Shown in pieces: positions 43,781 through 55,150 of a DNA stretch of 64,000 bases. This DNA comes from Anthonomus grandis grandis (Eukaryota; Arthropoda; Insecta; Coleoptera; Curculionidae): NCBI RefSeq assembly GCF_022605725.1, contig NC_065550.1, positions 9,734,001 through 9,798,000 on the forward strand. The letters are read 5' to 3'. A program made the translations under genes and the position numbers. Below the pieces are notes generated by a model. The model saw only the letters and a program-made list of their open reading frames with translations, was not told the DNA's origin and made no database searches. How positions within the stretch are numbered: the stretch's first letter is position 1; every line of letters starts with the position of its first letter.

Positions 43781-46539
43781 TTTTAATTTTTTCTTGAAAT
43801 TAGAAACTAGAAAGGAATGAGATGTCTTACAAATATAATGATAATTATTAACCAAAACCTAAAACCTTTTTATTAAAATTTTATGTGAAAAATTGAACAT
43901 TACCTTTTGACTAAAATATTTATTTATTGATTAACAAAAGAATATTTAAAAATTTTAAATACACAGTGAGCCTTCATGTTATTATTTCATCCTAAAAATT
44001 TTACCAAAACCTGACGAGGATTTTTTTATTTTAGCAGTCCTAGGTAGGCCCTCAAATAAGGAAAAATGTACGGTGTTGTTTAGAAGTTACAGTGGTAAAT
44101 TAAAAAAATCGTATTTTAAGTAAAGAATCCTGTATTTTGCTTATCAAGGGCGAGATAGTCAAAAACCTATACCTTTATCTGATATGGCTTCTAAAAGACT
44201 TATTGGAAAAAAATTGTAAACTTTAGTTAGACATAAAAAAATATTTCATTATCATCAGCCTACGTACTAACACAAGATAAATATCATTAAATCAACACCA
44301 AAAAAACCACAAGTTGCATTTCGGTATTCGTTAAAAGTAAGAGTTATAAATCCCCGACTAAGTTCCCCCCTCTGTGAAAGTGAACGTTCCCCCCAATGCT
44401 TATTCTTCTCGAAAATGACTTTCATCCAAGCTTTGGAAGCTTCATTACGAGTTGATTTTCGACGGTCGTTTAGCTCAGTGCGTATTAATTATTCGGGGGG
44501 TTTTAGCCAACTCAAGCAAATAGGTAATTATTATTTTTACATGGTTGGTTTAGTTAAGGAAATTCCAGTGGCCTTATAGGAGATTGTTGTTTCTTCTCTT
44601 AAATATAAAGTTGTTACACTTTCGAATCATTTCTAATTCTTGTTATAAAAAAAATGATTAAAATATTGATTTCAAAATAAAATGTATTTTTATAATATGA
44701 TTAATTCATAAGGTATCTAATTTGGTTAGTCCTGCAAACAAAAATTAAGAAAAATATTTAACAAAGCTTAACCCGCTTAAGAACTCATTTTAAAATGTAG
44801 ATTTTAAAAAACCCACTTTTTTAATGCAAAGGCAAATAGCTTTCGCCAACGCTTTCATTTTAATAGGTAATTTAATGAAAATTAATAAAATATTTATAGT
44901 TAATAAAACATGTTCGAGAATCCTTATCCATGCAGTGGTTTATGATAATTTAAAAAATGCCAAAAAAATAGCAAAGCCCAGTAATAATTTTATACATATT
45001 ATATATTAAATATAGTAGCACTACATTATATGACAAAAATATAATAACCTAAAAAATAGGTAACATAACAGAATAAAGTAAGAACGATAAATAGAAGATT
45101 ATTAAGAAAAGAATTAGTTAACTTGGTAGAAATAGATTTGTAAACGTATGGTAGTATTATCTACTAATAAACACCTTAACAAATTAAAAAAAATACATAT
45201 ATATATATATAACTGATTTTACCGTTCCCATATTCATCTATATTATTCTGACGAATTCATAATTAGTTACCTAATTTATTGGTTATTACGTTACTATTTC
45301 AATAAATATGTAATTTAGAAAATAATATCTTATATGCTTAAATATTGAAAAAAAGAAGAAAATAGACTTATTCATGTATTTACAAAAAAATATTAACTTC
45401 AATCTTTTAACGATGCCTTTTTTTAAATTCAATCTATGTCCAATAATTCTTAAAAACATTTTTTTTATATACGCAGAAGCTAAGGTTTTTTCAATCTTTT
45501 TTTCAATTTCAATAAAAAATAAAGTTAAATAGATTATTGAAAGGAAGAAACGAGCGCAGAGGTTGATAATAAAACCTCAGCTCCTTGGTATGTTAAAAAA
45601 ATCTATTACACCGAAAAATCTATTACGTAAATTATTGTATTTACGAATTATTGGACTTATTTACGAATTATAGCCCACAAAATAAGTAACAGTATTTACT
45701 TTTGTGGCAAAAAAAGAAGCAGGGAAAGAATATTTACTTTTTTCAGAAGACGCTTTGCTACGCCTTTTCAATTTCATCCTTTTCAGTTTAATTAATCAGT
45801 TTAACAAGTCTCAATTTTAACATTTTCTTTTTTAAAATAAAATTAAGATGATAAGAATCTAGATTAATTAATTAACATGCAAAGAGATTGCTTTTTTTCT
45901 TTTGGAAAATAATTGAAAGTTTTTCGAATTTTTCTTTAGAAGGTCATTTTCATGTAAAATATATTTTTTATTAAGACCCAAAATGTTTAAATTAAAAAGA
46001 ACAAAAAAAATTCTGGAACGCCTGGATTAGTGAGAATTACGATTGAAATTTACGTCTTTATGAAGCATCTTTAGCAAAAAAACTACAAAATTCATTAAAC
46101 TCAATTTAAATAAGGAACAGCAAATGCAATTCAAACAATTCCAATATTTCCAATTTAGGAAAATGCATTTAGGAATACAGCTATATTTTGGCATCAAATT
46201 TTAACTCATATATTTCTTTGACATTAAGACTCTCCATTTTATAAGTCTATCTATAAATACACTGTAGCCTAAAATATCTATTTAAGATTAGTCTTAATGA
46301 TGATTTTTGGACTTTTTCTGAATAATATACTAAAGAAATTTGGCATATTTGTCAATTTGGAGCAACTTGTATATGAATTTATTTTAATTTGGATGGCAGA
46401 ATAATAACTATCTGTTTTTAATTTATCTACTTAATATAAAAAGTCATTTTTTATATTGTGAAATATAAATAAATAGATATTATCTATAGGGTATTTATAT
46501 AATATATGTATTTTCGTATTATCTATAGGGTATTTTATA
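43781..46539. other. AT-rich sequence, no supported gene
   Basis: Positions 44350-44510 are GC-richer, bounded by runs of C (CCCCCC) and G (GGGGGG), and hold a TCCAAGCTTTGGA palindrome; no gene is readable. A short (AT)n run lies at 45195-45212. Just before the next element the word TATTATCTATAGGGTATTT is duplicated (about 46485-46535). Confidence 0.45.
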
Positions 46540-47137
46540 CAGTGCTTTTCTTTGAAGTCCCCCCCCATTTATTTTTTGAACGGGTCAAAAAAAATTTTTG
46601 AAACTTGGCATAAGTAAATTGGTCTATAGATACTATTTTTCACTGTAAACTAGGTAGTTGTAAATTCCAAGATGGCGGCTGGGCGAAATCTTGAGAAAAA
46701 AATTTAAATAGAAAGGGGGGTCATGTGGTACCTCATTTTAAAGGTCTCAATGAGTACTTTATAACCCTGAAATATTAGACCCATATCTTAACTCGTTGCA
46801 AAATGGCGGCCTAATAAAAAAGTATTTTTTTTTTATTTTAACGTTTTACATTTTTATGATTTTTCAATAGGTAAAAATCAGTGTACGAAAATAAATGCGT
46901 CACTATTTTATTTTGACATAAAAACGACAGTTCTAAATGTCAAAATAACACATAAGCGCCATCTTGAATAAATGCATTAAATAGAAATCTTGTGTTACCT
47001 CATTTAAAAGGTTTTATTGAGTACTTTTAATATTTATTACATGGACTCGGTGAACTCCGTTTTGACTTGTCTAAAAGTAACAGCCAAAAAAATACACTGT
47101 TGCGATTTTATTAACGTTTTTAATAATAATATACAAA
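46540..47137 (+). repeat. Left ~600-bp TIR
   Basis: Its complement is at 50244-50839. Recognisable shared blocks are AGGTAGTTGTAAATTCCA, ATTAGACCCATATCTTAA and TGCGATTTTATTAACG. The inner limit is at ATATACAAAT, where similarity stops. Confidence 0.92.
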
Positions 47138-47287
47138 TAATTTATAATTTTTGAATTTTGGATTTAAAGATTAACTTTTTGGTTTCTAAAGACTTACTGA
47201 ACCGCCCTCGTATGTCACATTTCACGTTAAAGGTTATTGAACAATATTTAGACATTCCAAAAACCAAATAGCTATTAAAAAAACTCG

Positions 47288-47343
47288 AAAAAAAATTTTA
47301 AGATATTTTTCCTTAACCGGTAAATTATCTTAAAATTTTTTTT
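47288..47343. repeat. Hairpin in the spacer, ~18-bp stem
   Basis: AAAAAAAATTTTAAGATA pairs with the stretch ending ATCTTAAAATTTTTTTT, around CCTTAACCGG. It lies directly before the LINE 5' junction. Confidence 0.75.
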
Positions 47344-47346
47344 CTC

Positions 47347-48064
47347 TTGTATAGTAATATAACTTTTGATATTAATCACGTTTTACTTAAAAATTCAAAT
47401 GTTACACTGAGTCAGATCAATCTAAAAAAAGATGCCACTACTATCAGCGTGATTTGCACTTACAGAACCCCTAATACAGATAAACGCCTTTTTTTGAATG
47501 ACCTTGGAATTTATTTACAAGAATGTAAAAAAAGTGAATTTAATATTTTTTTGGGTGATATTAACATAAATATTTTAAACAATGATGATGACTGCGTAAA
47601 CTCATATCTTTCCCTTTTAAATCATTTCGGCTTTTTATCATGTGTAAACTCTCCGACAAGAATTACCCCAGAAACAAGTACATGTCTTGATCACATTTTC
47701 TTTAACAAAAAAAATAATAATACGATGCAGGTCAACTCATATTTACTACATGCTGATGTGACAGATCACTATCCCGTTATGTTAAACATCTAAAAAAAAT
47801 TTTAATTGCAATAAAAATAAACATATAATTAAAAAAATAAATAGACTAAATGAACAAATTTTCTATAATCTTTTACAAGAAGAAAGCTGGAACACTGTCC
47901 TATCTGAAACGGATTCAGCCAGAGCAACAGATAGTTTTTATAAAATTTTAGTAACCTATCGCGACCAGGCCAGTTACACAAAGACGATTCACATAAAAGA
48001 ATATGAAAAACGTAAACCTTGGATAACCAATGGTATAATAACCAGTATAAAGAAAAGAGACAAA
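47347..48064 (+). pseudogene. LINE endonuclease, 5'-truncated and frameshifted
   Basis: A 148-codon stretch (47347-47793) contains CTYRTPNTDKRLFL (residues ~37-50), FLGDININIL (~73), CVNSPTRITPETSTCLDHIF (~97) and VTDHYPVML (~137). These are the Asp/Asn, SPTR and (S)DH blocks of an APE-type endonuclease. The first catalytic Glu block is missing. It stops at 47793 at a run of A where a frameshift has occurred; the next frame carries the linker (KINRLNEQIFYNLL, KRKPWITNGIITSIKKR) into the RT frame. Confidence 0.85.
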
Positions 48065-49990
48065 ATGAAAAAACTACTTTTGCAAACTTTTAATGAAAAT
48101 GATAATCTGATTTACAAAAATTATAGAAATAACCTAAATAAACTAATAAATAAAACTAAACACACATATTATAAAACGGAAATTGAAAATGCTGGCAGTA
48201 ATCTTAAAAGAGTTTACAAATTAATAACAGAAGCGACTAATGGTCAGTCAAAAATTAAAAAAAACATACTTCCCATTGTAAATAATAAAACTAACATCCC
48301 CTTTACGAATATCAAGAGTTTGGCCGATTATTGTAACAATTACTTTACTAACATTGGACTGGAAATGTATAACAAAATTAAAACTAGCCAGAATGAAATA
48401 GATGTAAATACAGCCTTGTTGAATTCATTTTATTTAAGTCCAGTTGATAATAATGATATAATTAAACAGATTAACAATCTTAAGAACAATAGCTCTCCAG
48501 GGATAGATAACTTTACCTCTTCTTTAATAAAAAAGACACATTTATTTTTAGTTCGCCCCCTCGCCCATATTATTAATTTAATATTCACTACGGGAAAAGT
48601 CCCTGAACAATTTAAAATATCAATTGTGTCACCTATTTTTAAATCCGGAGAAAAAAGTAATATAAATAATTATCGACCACTCAGTGTAATAAATAATTTT
48701 GCTAAAGTTTTTGAGAAGTGCCTGAAAGATAGGTTAATGACATTTTTGCAAAGTAAAAACTTAATATCGAAACGACAATACGGTTTTCTTAGTGGGTCAA
48801 GTACAACAGATGCCCTATATCAACTTACTAAACAAATAACAGATAAACTGGAAAAGAACAAGAAATGTATTACAGTATTCCTGGATTTGGCAAAGGCCTT
48901 TGATACTGTGCCCTATGATCTTCTCTTGGATGTTTTATCTTCAAATGGAGTTAGGGGCCCAGTATTGGAGGTTTTTCAAAGTTATTTAACTGGAAGGCAG
49001 CAATATTTAAAAATTGAGGATACATTAAGTGAACCATTAGAAATAAAAATAGGAATACCTCAGGGAACCGTGTTAGGACCTTTACTGTTCATTACATATA
49101 TTAACTCACTAACAGAATTAAAAATTAAAGATGGTGCTGTTATATCATACGCAGATGATACGGCAATAATTTTCTCTGGAACAACATGGGAAAATGTGAA
49201 AGACAGTGCAATAATCGGAATACGTAAGATAAAAAACTGGCTAGACACTTTTAAATTATCACTTAACATATCAAAAACTCACTATATTGCATTTTCATTA
49301 ACTGAAGCAAACCGCCCATCATTTAATTCTCTTGATATAGAAAACAATACACAACAGGATAATATTATTAAAGAAGTTTACTTCACTAAATATTTGGGTG
49401 TTACTATTGATAAGCATCTAAAATGGAATCACCACATTTTAAATCTAACCAAAAATATTCGAAAACTCTTACACAAATTTTACATTCTAAAACAAATCTT
49501 AAGCCGGAAATTGTTGGTTGCAGTTTATAGGGCATTGGTTGAGTCATTGATTAGATACGGTATTGTTGCATGGGGTGGACTGTACCAAACTTCTTTGAAA
49601 CCCTTAAATGTGGTACAAAATTATATTTTAAAAATCATATTTGGGAAAAATAAACTATATTCAACCAATTTATTGTACTCATGTGATATTTTTGATGTCC
49701 GATCACTTTATGTTTTGGAAGTTTGTTGCTTTGTTCATGAAAATCCTGAACTGAATATTGCTGTAACACATACCTTTAATACTCGCAATAAGATGAATGA
49801 ACACTTAAAAACTCCCAAAAGTAATACAAATTTAAATAAGCGTTTTATAAATTATTTTGCACCAAAAATATTTAATTTAGTTCCAAAAGATATAAGAAAA
49901 ATAGCGAATAAAAAAAAATTTAAGAAATCTTGCAGACATTATATTTATACAAATAATAAAAAAGTTAAAGAACTATTTAACAGCAGTTAA
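48065..49990 (+). CDS. LINE reverse transcriptase, 641-codon open frame
   Basis: The frame is unbroken from 48065 to TAA at 49990. RT blocks in order: linker FYLSPVDNNDIIKQINNLKN (~residue 122), NNYRPLSVINNFAKVFEK (~199), QYGFLSGSSTTDALY (~238), VFLDLAKAFDTVPYDLL (~270, first Asp), IPQGTVLGPLLFI (~330), SYADDTAIIFSG (~360, YADD catalytic pair) and YLGVTIDKHLKWNHH (~443). A C-terminal region with FNTRNKMNEH and KIFNLVPKDIRK follows. No RNase H follows, as in Jockey/CR1-group LINEs. The first methionine is within the linker and is not the natural start. It looks catalytically intact, but the element is truncated and so could not be autonomous. Confidence 0.95.
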   Translation: MKKLLLQTFNENDNLIYKNYRNNLNKLINKTKHTYYKTEIENAGSNLKRVYKLITEATNGQSKIKKNILPIVNNKTNIPFTNIKSLADYCNNYFTNIGLEMYNKIKTSQNEIDVNTALLNSFYLSPVDNNDIIKQINNLKNNSSPGIDNFTSSLIKKTHLFLVRPLAHIINLIFTTGKVPEQFKISIVSPIFKSGEKSNINNYRPLSVINNFAKVFEKCLKDRLMTFLQSKNLISKRQYGFLSGSSTTDALYQLTKQITDKLEKNKKCITVFLDLAKAFDTVPYDLLLDVLSSNGVRGPVLEVFQSYLTGRQQYLKIEDTLSEPLEIKIGIPQGTVLGPLLFITYINSLTELKIKDGAVISYADDTAIIFSGTTWENVKDSAIIGIRKIKNWLDTFKLSLNISKTHYIAFSLTEANRPSFNSLDIENNTQQDNIIKEVYFTKYLGVTIDKHLKWNHHILNLTKNIRKLLHKFYILKQILSRKLLVAVYRALVESLIRYGIVAWGGLYQTSLKPLNVVQNYILKIIFGKNKLYSTNLLYSCDIFDVRSLYVLEVCCFVHENPELNIAVTHTFNTRNKMNEHLKTPKSNTNLNKRFINYFAPKIFNLVPKDIRKIANKKKFKKSCRHYIYTNNKKVKELFNSS

Positions 49991-50243
49991 AATTATAAAT
50001 TGGAATTTATATAGGTTAGGTTTAAGTAACCGAATATGTAGTTTAGGTTTTAAGTGAATATAAATTAGCATCAGATGGATTTATTGATATTTTGTAATAT
50101 AAAAAATCTTGTTAACAGGCTCATTCAGGTTTTAAGTTACCTAGGTGCCTATGAGTATATTCCTACATTCCTACATTCATGTAATTTATATTATTATGTA
50201 TTGATGTATGAATAAATAAATAAAAAAAAAAATAAAAAAAAAT

Positions 50244-50839
50244 TTGTATATTATTATTAAAAACGTTAATAAAATCGCAACAGTGTATTTTTCTGGCTGT
50301 TACTTTTAGACAGGTCAAAACGGAGTCCACCGAGTCCATGTAATAAATATTAAAAGTACTCAATAAAACCTTTTAAATGAGGTAACACAAGATTTGTATT
50401 TAATGCATTTATTCAAGATGGCGCTTATGTGTTATTTTGACATTTAGAACTATCGTTTTTATGTCAAAATAAAATAGTGACGCATTTATTTTCGTACACT
50501 GATTTTTACCTATTCAAAAATCATAAAAATGTAAAACGTTAAAATAAAAAAAAATACTTTTTTATTAGGCCGCCATTTTGAAACGAGTTAAGATATGGGT
50601 CTAATATTTCAGGGTTATAAAGTACTCATTGAGACCTTTAAAATGAGGTACCACACGACCCCCCTTTCTATTCAAAATTTTTTCTCAAGATGTCGCCCAG
50701 CCGCCATCTTGGAATTTACAACTACCTAGTTTACAGTGAAAAATAGTATCTATAGACCAATTTACTTATGCCAAGTTTCAAAAATTTTTTTTGACCCGCT
50801 CAAAAATAAGTGGGGGGGGGACTTCAAAGAAAAGCACTG
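50244..50839 (-). repeat. Right ~600-bp TIR
   Basis: This is the inverted copy of 46540-47137. The minus-strand frame at 50163-50363 lies partly inside this arm and is not a gene. Confidence 0.92.
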
Positions 50840-53800
50840 TATATGTATCTATCTGGTATTTTACCAGATAAACTAAGTTGTATTTTTGTTGTTTATGGGG
50901 TCGGTTGCTATGGCGCTTAAGAGCTTTGCGGTTCTCGTCGCTTATTTGTCAAATCCGAGATGTCGATTGTAATTACCGTCACAGGATGATTCTGCAAACT
51001 ACCAATTTTAAAAATCACTTTTTTTTGGTTTCTATGCAATATCTTAGATATTTCTTGCCAATTCTATGTTGCTCATAAGTTTAAAACATTAAAAGGATAG
51101 AATTACATTGCCGTGGAACGATGAGCAGTTTTTTTGCTTGCAACATCTCTAAGGCAATGATGCTAAATGCTTATGTATGAAATGGCAAAAATACACTTTA
51201 TAACACCATAAAAATGTGTTACTTGTAATCATTTTTAATAAAATATGATAAGATACTCTATAAAGAAGTCAATAGATAAAGTTAAATGACAGTAGATAAG
51301 GTATATTACAAAAAAGGACAACAACATCGCAACCCCGCTCAATCGCATTGTTGATTCTATGGACACAAGGAAGATTTACCAGTGACGTCATCAAAGATAT
51401 TTACATGATCAATATTTATTAATAATAGATTATGCTTTAAATATGAACAATATTACAGTGTATGAATTTTTTATGTGTTTCTTCATGCGTACCTTTACTC
51501 TTATCAATTAGAATAAAGAAAGGTATGTACTTATCTAATAAAAAGCATATTTATAAGTTAAATAATTTATAGTTATTATAGATTTCTTAATAATTCATTT
51601 TTTAAGATACAAACTTTTAACATTGTCATATGCCATTTTTCCGTCGAAACAAAAAAAAAATAAAAAAATGAGTCCTGTTTAAACAAAAGACAAAACTCGA
51701 ATTTATATTCTTTATAGCCTGTTAATAGATAAGTATTTTTAAAGAAATATTAGAAATGATAAATATGAAGATTCTTTTATTTCACATGCGCTTCCCATTA
51801 AAAATGTAATTTAGGTTTATTTCTCTTAGGGTTATGATCCCTTATTCTACGTTTATGGTGACAATTCTCGCTTGGTATGATTTTATGACAGTATCGGTAT
51901 TTAGTTCTGAAAAGATCCACTTTAATCGCCTTTTTTCCATAGTGCGGCACAAGTTTTTACTATCGTAACAGTTTACAAAAATACTCAAATGAGATCTTTT
52001 TCCTTTTTCAACCAAAAACTAAAGAAAAAACACAGAACTTTACAAATGCAGAATGTAGACGTAAAGACGTTTGGTAAAATGACATTTCGCAAGACGTTTT
52101 ACTTGCAGTATTGCCATTCCAAATTTTTTAGAAGTGGTTTTAAGAATAATAATGTTAATAATTTTTTTTGGTTTGTAGATTTTATTTTTGCATTTAGAAT
52201 AGGATATATTTATTTCTACTTTTTATTTTAATCCACAATCCAACATAAGTAAGTTAACTTATTAAATCTGTTAATATATAGCTGAAAATTTCGTCTTTTA
52301 AAAATGTTTGTAAACAAAACACTGTATTTATGTTCTGACGCCAATTTTTAGAGTTAAATTATGCTTAGACATCATCATGTTAACTAAAAAAATCACATAA
52401 AATTAGCACCGACGTTAATTATTTAATCATAAATCAATGGTTATTAAACACTTTATCAGTAATACAAAGATCAAAGAAATATAATCATTAGAAATCTAAG
52501 AAATCTTCTAAATCAACAATTACTTTATATTATATTATTATTTCAAGATATTTAATTTATTTATAAACATCAAAACAGAAAACAAATAATATTAAAGGTA
52601 GAATTAAAGTATATTAAAAGTTAAAGATATTTATTAAATTAATGATTTAAGAATTTGGTTTTTATAGTTCTACTATCTAAGCTAAGTAACGGCACCAAGT
52701 TATCTATATTTACGACCTATAATGAAACTTTTTTATATAGGAGCCTAGTAAGCAACTCTTTCTACAAGTATAAAAATTGATAAAAATTAAATACATATAA
52801 TTGTTAAATTCGAATGATGTAGGCTAATGCCGGCCGTGACCTTACTAAACTTTACGACCTTAACCATTCATATAATAGGATGGTCAAGTAATTGAGAAGA
52901 ATTTGGCAATTATTTCGATTTTTTTTAAACATTATTCACACACCTTCATAACATTGACCTTTTAAATTTTTTATTTATATACGCTGGTCTTAGTGTAAAA
53001 GGTGATTAAATAAGAGATTTTAACAAGACAACCTTTCGACTGCTTACTTACCTATTTTTATTCAAGAAATTTAACTTTGAGTGAGAATTAAAACTTAATG
53101 AAAAATAACATTATTGCTAATTTTCAGAAATCCTTATTTGCTATCGTTTTGTTACTGTAAATCTGTTTCGTAATGAAAAATTCTTGTGCTTAATAATGAA
53201 AATAAGAACATACTTTTTAATATATATTTTTTTAATTCAAGCGATAAATATGTTTTAACAATTTTTGCATCGTATCCATAGCCTAAAGACCTCAATTTGT
53301 TGTTACATTTATGCACTTCAACTGCTCGTATTATTTGTAACCGCAAAATTACAGGTTAGTAATGGTTATGCGGTATATACATGTCAAGTCTAATGGGTCG
53401 TATTGATTTGCAAATAATTTTGCTCTTATTATACTGATTATCGTACTGTTGAGTAACTGATATGACCTTTTTCTAGAATGGTAATAAAGTGTGACTCAAT
53501 AAAAAATAGTTAATTTCTAAGCAAATGAGTTCTTAACATAATATAAAACGTAAAATATGCAAAATGTTGATTGAACCAACATCATTTCTATTATTTAGCT
53601 ATGCATGACTTATCAAACCCTGCTAACAGAGAAAATAGATATGCGTCTAAAAAAAGGTAGACATGCTTGCAAATAGGAGGCTAAATGGTTTAACCTTAAA
53701 ATAATATCTAAAACATCAAAAAATCTATATTGATATACTTTTTAAAGAATATTTAAACTATAGTAGTTTTCATAAAATTCTTAAAACATTATTTTTTATG

Positions 53801-53859
53801 CTCGTAGGTTTTTATTTTTCTTGGAAAATTTTCAAATATAAGTTTTCATTTTCCAGATT
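50840..53859. other. AT-rich sequence, no supported gene
   Basis: Positions 50880-51060 are GC-richer and have a 66-codon frame (50878-51078) without a recognisable motif. Frames at 51989-52231 and 53152-53346 (minus) are not recognisable. Confidence 0.45.
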
Positions 53860-54785
53860 CTTATGTCTTGCAGATGATCTAAACTATTTGTTTTCTAAGA
53901 ACAAATAGAACTATAACATAGATGCTATAACATTTCTATATGCATTGTATAATACACCCCTGTCAAATGTGACAATAAGTAGGAATCATTCAAAATTAAT
54001 ATATCTGAGATTGAATCAAAAGCTATTAAAATAGCAGGTTTTGTCAAGAGATGTATAAGAGGTTTTACAAATATTTTTGCTATCCGCATGCTCCACGGTA
54101 CTTTAATTAGAGCTTTGCTGGAGTATGCCTCTTCAATCTGAAATCATAGCTAGCGTTTAAATTCAAAATTGATTCTGTTGACAACAACCATTGTAATTAC
54201 AGATTTCTATATCATATGTTTTATCTTCCTTCTCTTATTCGTCGGGAGTAAATAATATTAGATTTAAAGAAATTGTTTAATAGTCTGTATGCTTCTGTAG
54301 ATTCTCGAGAGTTGCTATGCTCAATAGGCTCAGTAGGCTCAGTAGGTCTGGCAGTACGTACAAAAAATACAAGATCAACTCGCCTTTGTCACAAACCTTT
54401 CTGTAGAACAAATATTATGTACAACAGTTTTATTACCAGATCAGACATACTAGATTTTAATATAAATGCAAAGCGCTTTGTTGAGGATTTTCGTATATGA
54501 CTTGGTGTATTCATTCCTGTCGAATTTTAAACTGATGTGAGCTGGTGGAATCCAATTTGGTTTATTTGCAAGGAATTTGTTATATTCTCTTGTTTCTTGT
54601 TTCTATTATCTATTGATCCTGTTTTGCTTTATGACTGTGATAGTGGTAGGTTGTGAATATAAACTAAAAATTGGTTTCAAATATCATTAGTATTAATTGC
54701 CTGGAGGTTATACATTTATACAATATTATTTGAATTTATGCTATTTGTAAAAATGGGTAAGGCTCCTACATAAATAAATAAATAA
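53860..54785 (+). pseudogene. 5'-truncated LINE tail, plus strand, (AAAT)n tail
   Basis: Following the RT end pattern, SKAIKIAGFVKRCIRGFTNI, RMLHGTLIRALLEYASSI (about 54010-54140) corresponds to the A...LGF..R....F......L...L.R..LEY.S..W block downstream of RT. The frame at 54273-54500 carries RTKNTRSTRL, CRTNIMYNSFITR and NINAKRFVEDFR, the usual end of ORF2. The 3' untranslated region ends in AAAT repeats at 54771-54785. The RT catalytic blocks are absent, so the copy was truncated on insertion. Confidence 0.75.
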
Positions 54786-54969
54786 CTAAGAATAACTTAA
54801 CATGATGAATGTGATAACGTATGTTCCAAGATAAATACAATTTATCTTGAAAAAATTGTTTTCGTCTAAAATCTTGATGTGTGTGTAAATAATAAACTGA
54901 TTTACTTAGACCTGTTAAAGATTGTCAATAAGACAACGCTAATTGGCATGATAAAAAACATTACTATAA

Positions 54970-55150
54970 AGAAGATACAGAATACCGATATTTCAGCAAG
55001 ATAGAACTGTTCGGCATTAGGCATTATTAGTTCGGAAGTTTCCCGATGGAAGCAGAAATAATATTGAACGGCCGGCCCATGAGATTACCGGATTTAACTT
55101 CCTTTCATATATTTTTCAGTGTCATTGAAGGAAAGGAAGGCTAAGCCTCC
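54970..55150 (+). pseudogene. DUF4817/mariner-type transposase scrap, plus strand
   Basis: The plus strand reads IPIFQQDRTVRH, ALLVRKFPDGSRNN, IERPAHEITGFNFLSYIF. This matches the FQQDG..PH...VR.F...W..RPA.SPDL..L.FFLW stretch covering the second and third catalytic blocks, with the motif residues largely lost. It lies 185 bp beyond the LINE tail. Confidence 0.55.

Larger units (their letters stand above)
47340..50243 (+). mobile_element. 5'-truncated LINE inserted between the TIRs
   Basis: Coding starts in the middle of the endonuclease domain, runs through a complete RT, and ends in a 3' untranslated region and a tail of AAAT units and A (about 50208-50243) that abuts the right TIR. ORF1 and the first part of the endonuclease are missing, the usual result of incomplete target-primed reverse transcription. 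The target duplication is unclear because both junctions are runs of A and T. Confidence 0.9.
46540..50839 (+). mobile_element. Tc1-type element with ~600-bp TIRs, interrupted by a LINE
   Basis: The left end CAGTGCTTTTCTTTGAAG at 46540 follows a TA (46538-46539). The matching complement ends at 50839 and is followed by TA (50840-50841). The arms run 46540-47137 and 50244-50839, close to 600 bp each, with few differences (CAAGATGGCGGC in the left arm is CAAGATGGCGGC again read as complement on the right). CAGTGC next to TA is the end sequence of Tc1-family transposons. Between the arms are ~200 bp of spacer and a 5'-truncated LINE. No transposase is present, so the host element was non-autonomous, a fold-back or long-TIR MITE. 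Confidence 0.92.

Noticed and set aside
50163..50363. 66-codon minus-strand frame at the right TIR
   Set aside because: It spans the LINE tail and the TIR and is an accident of the inverted repeat.
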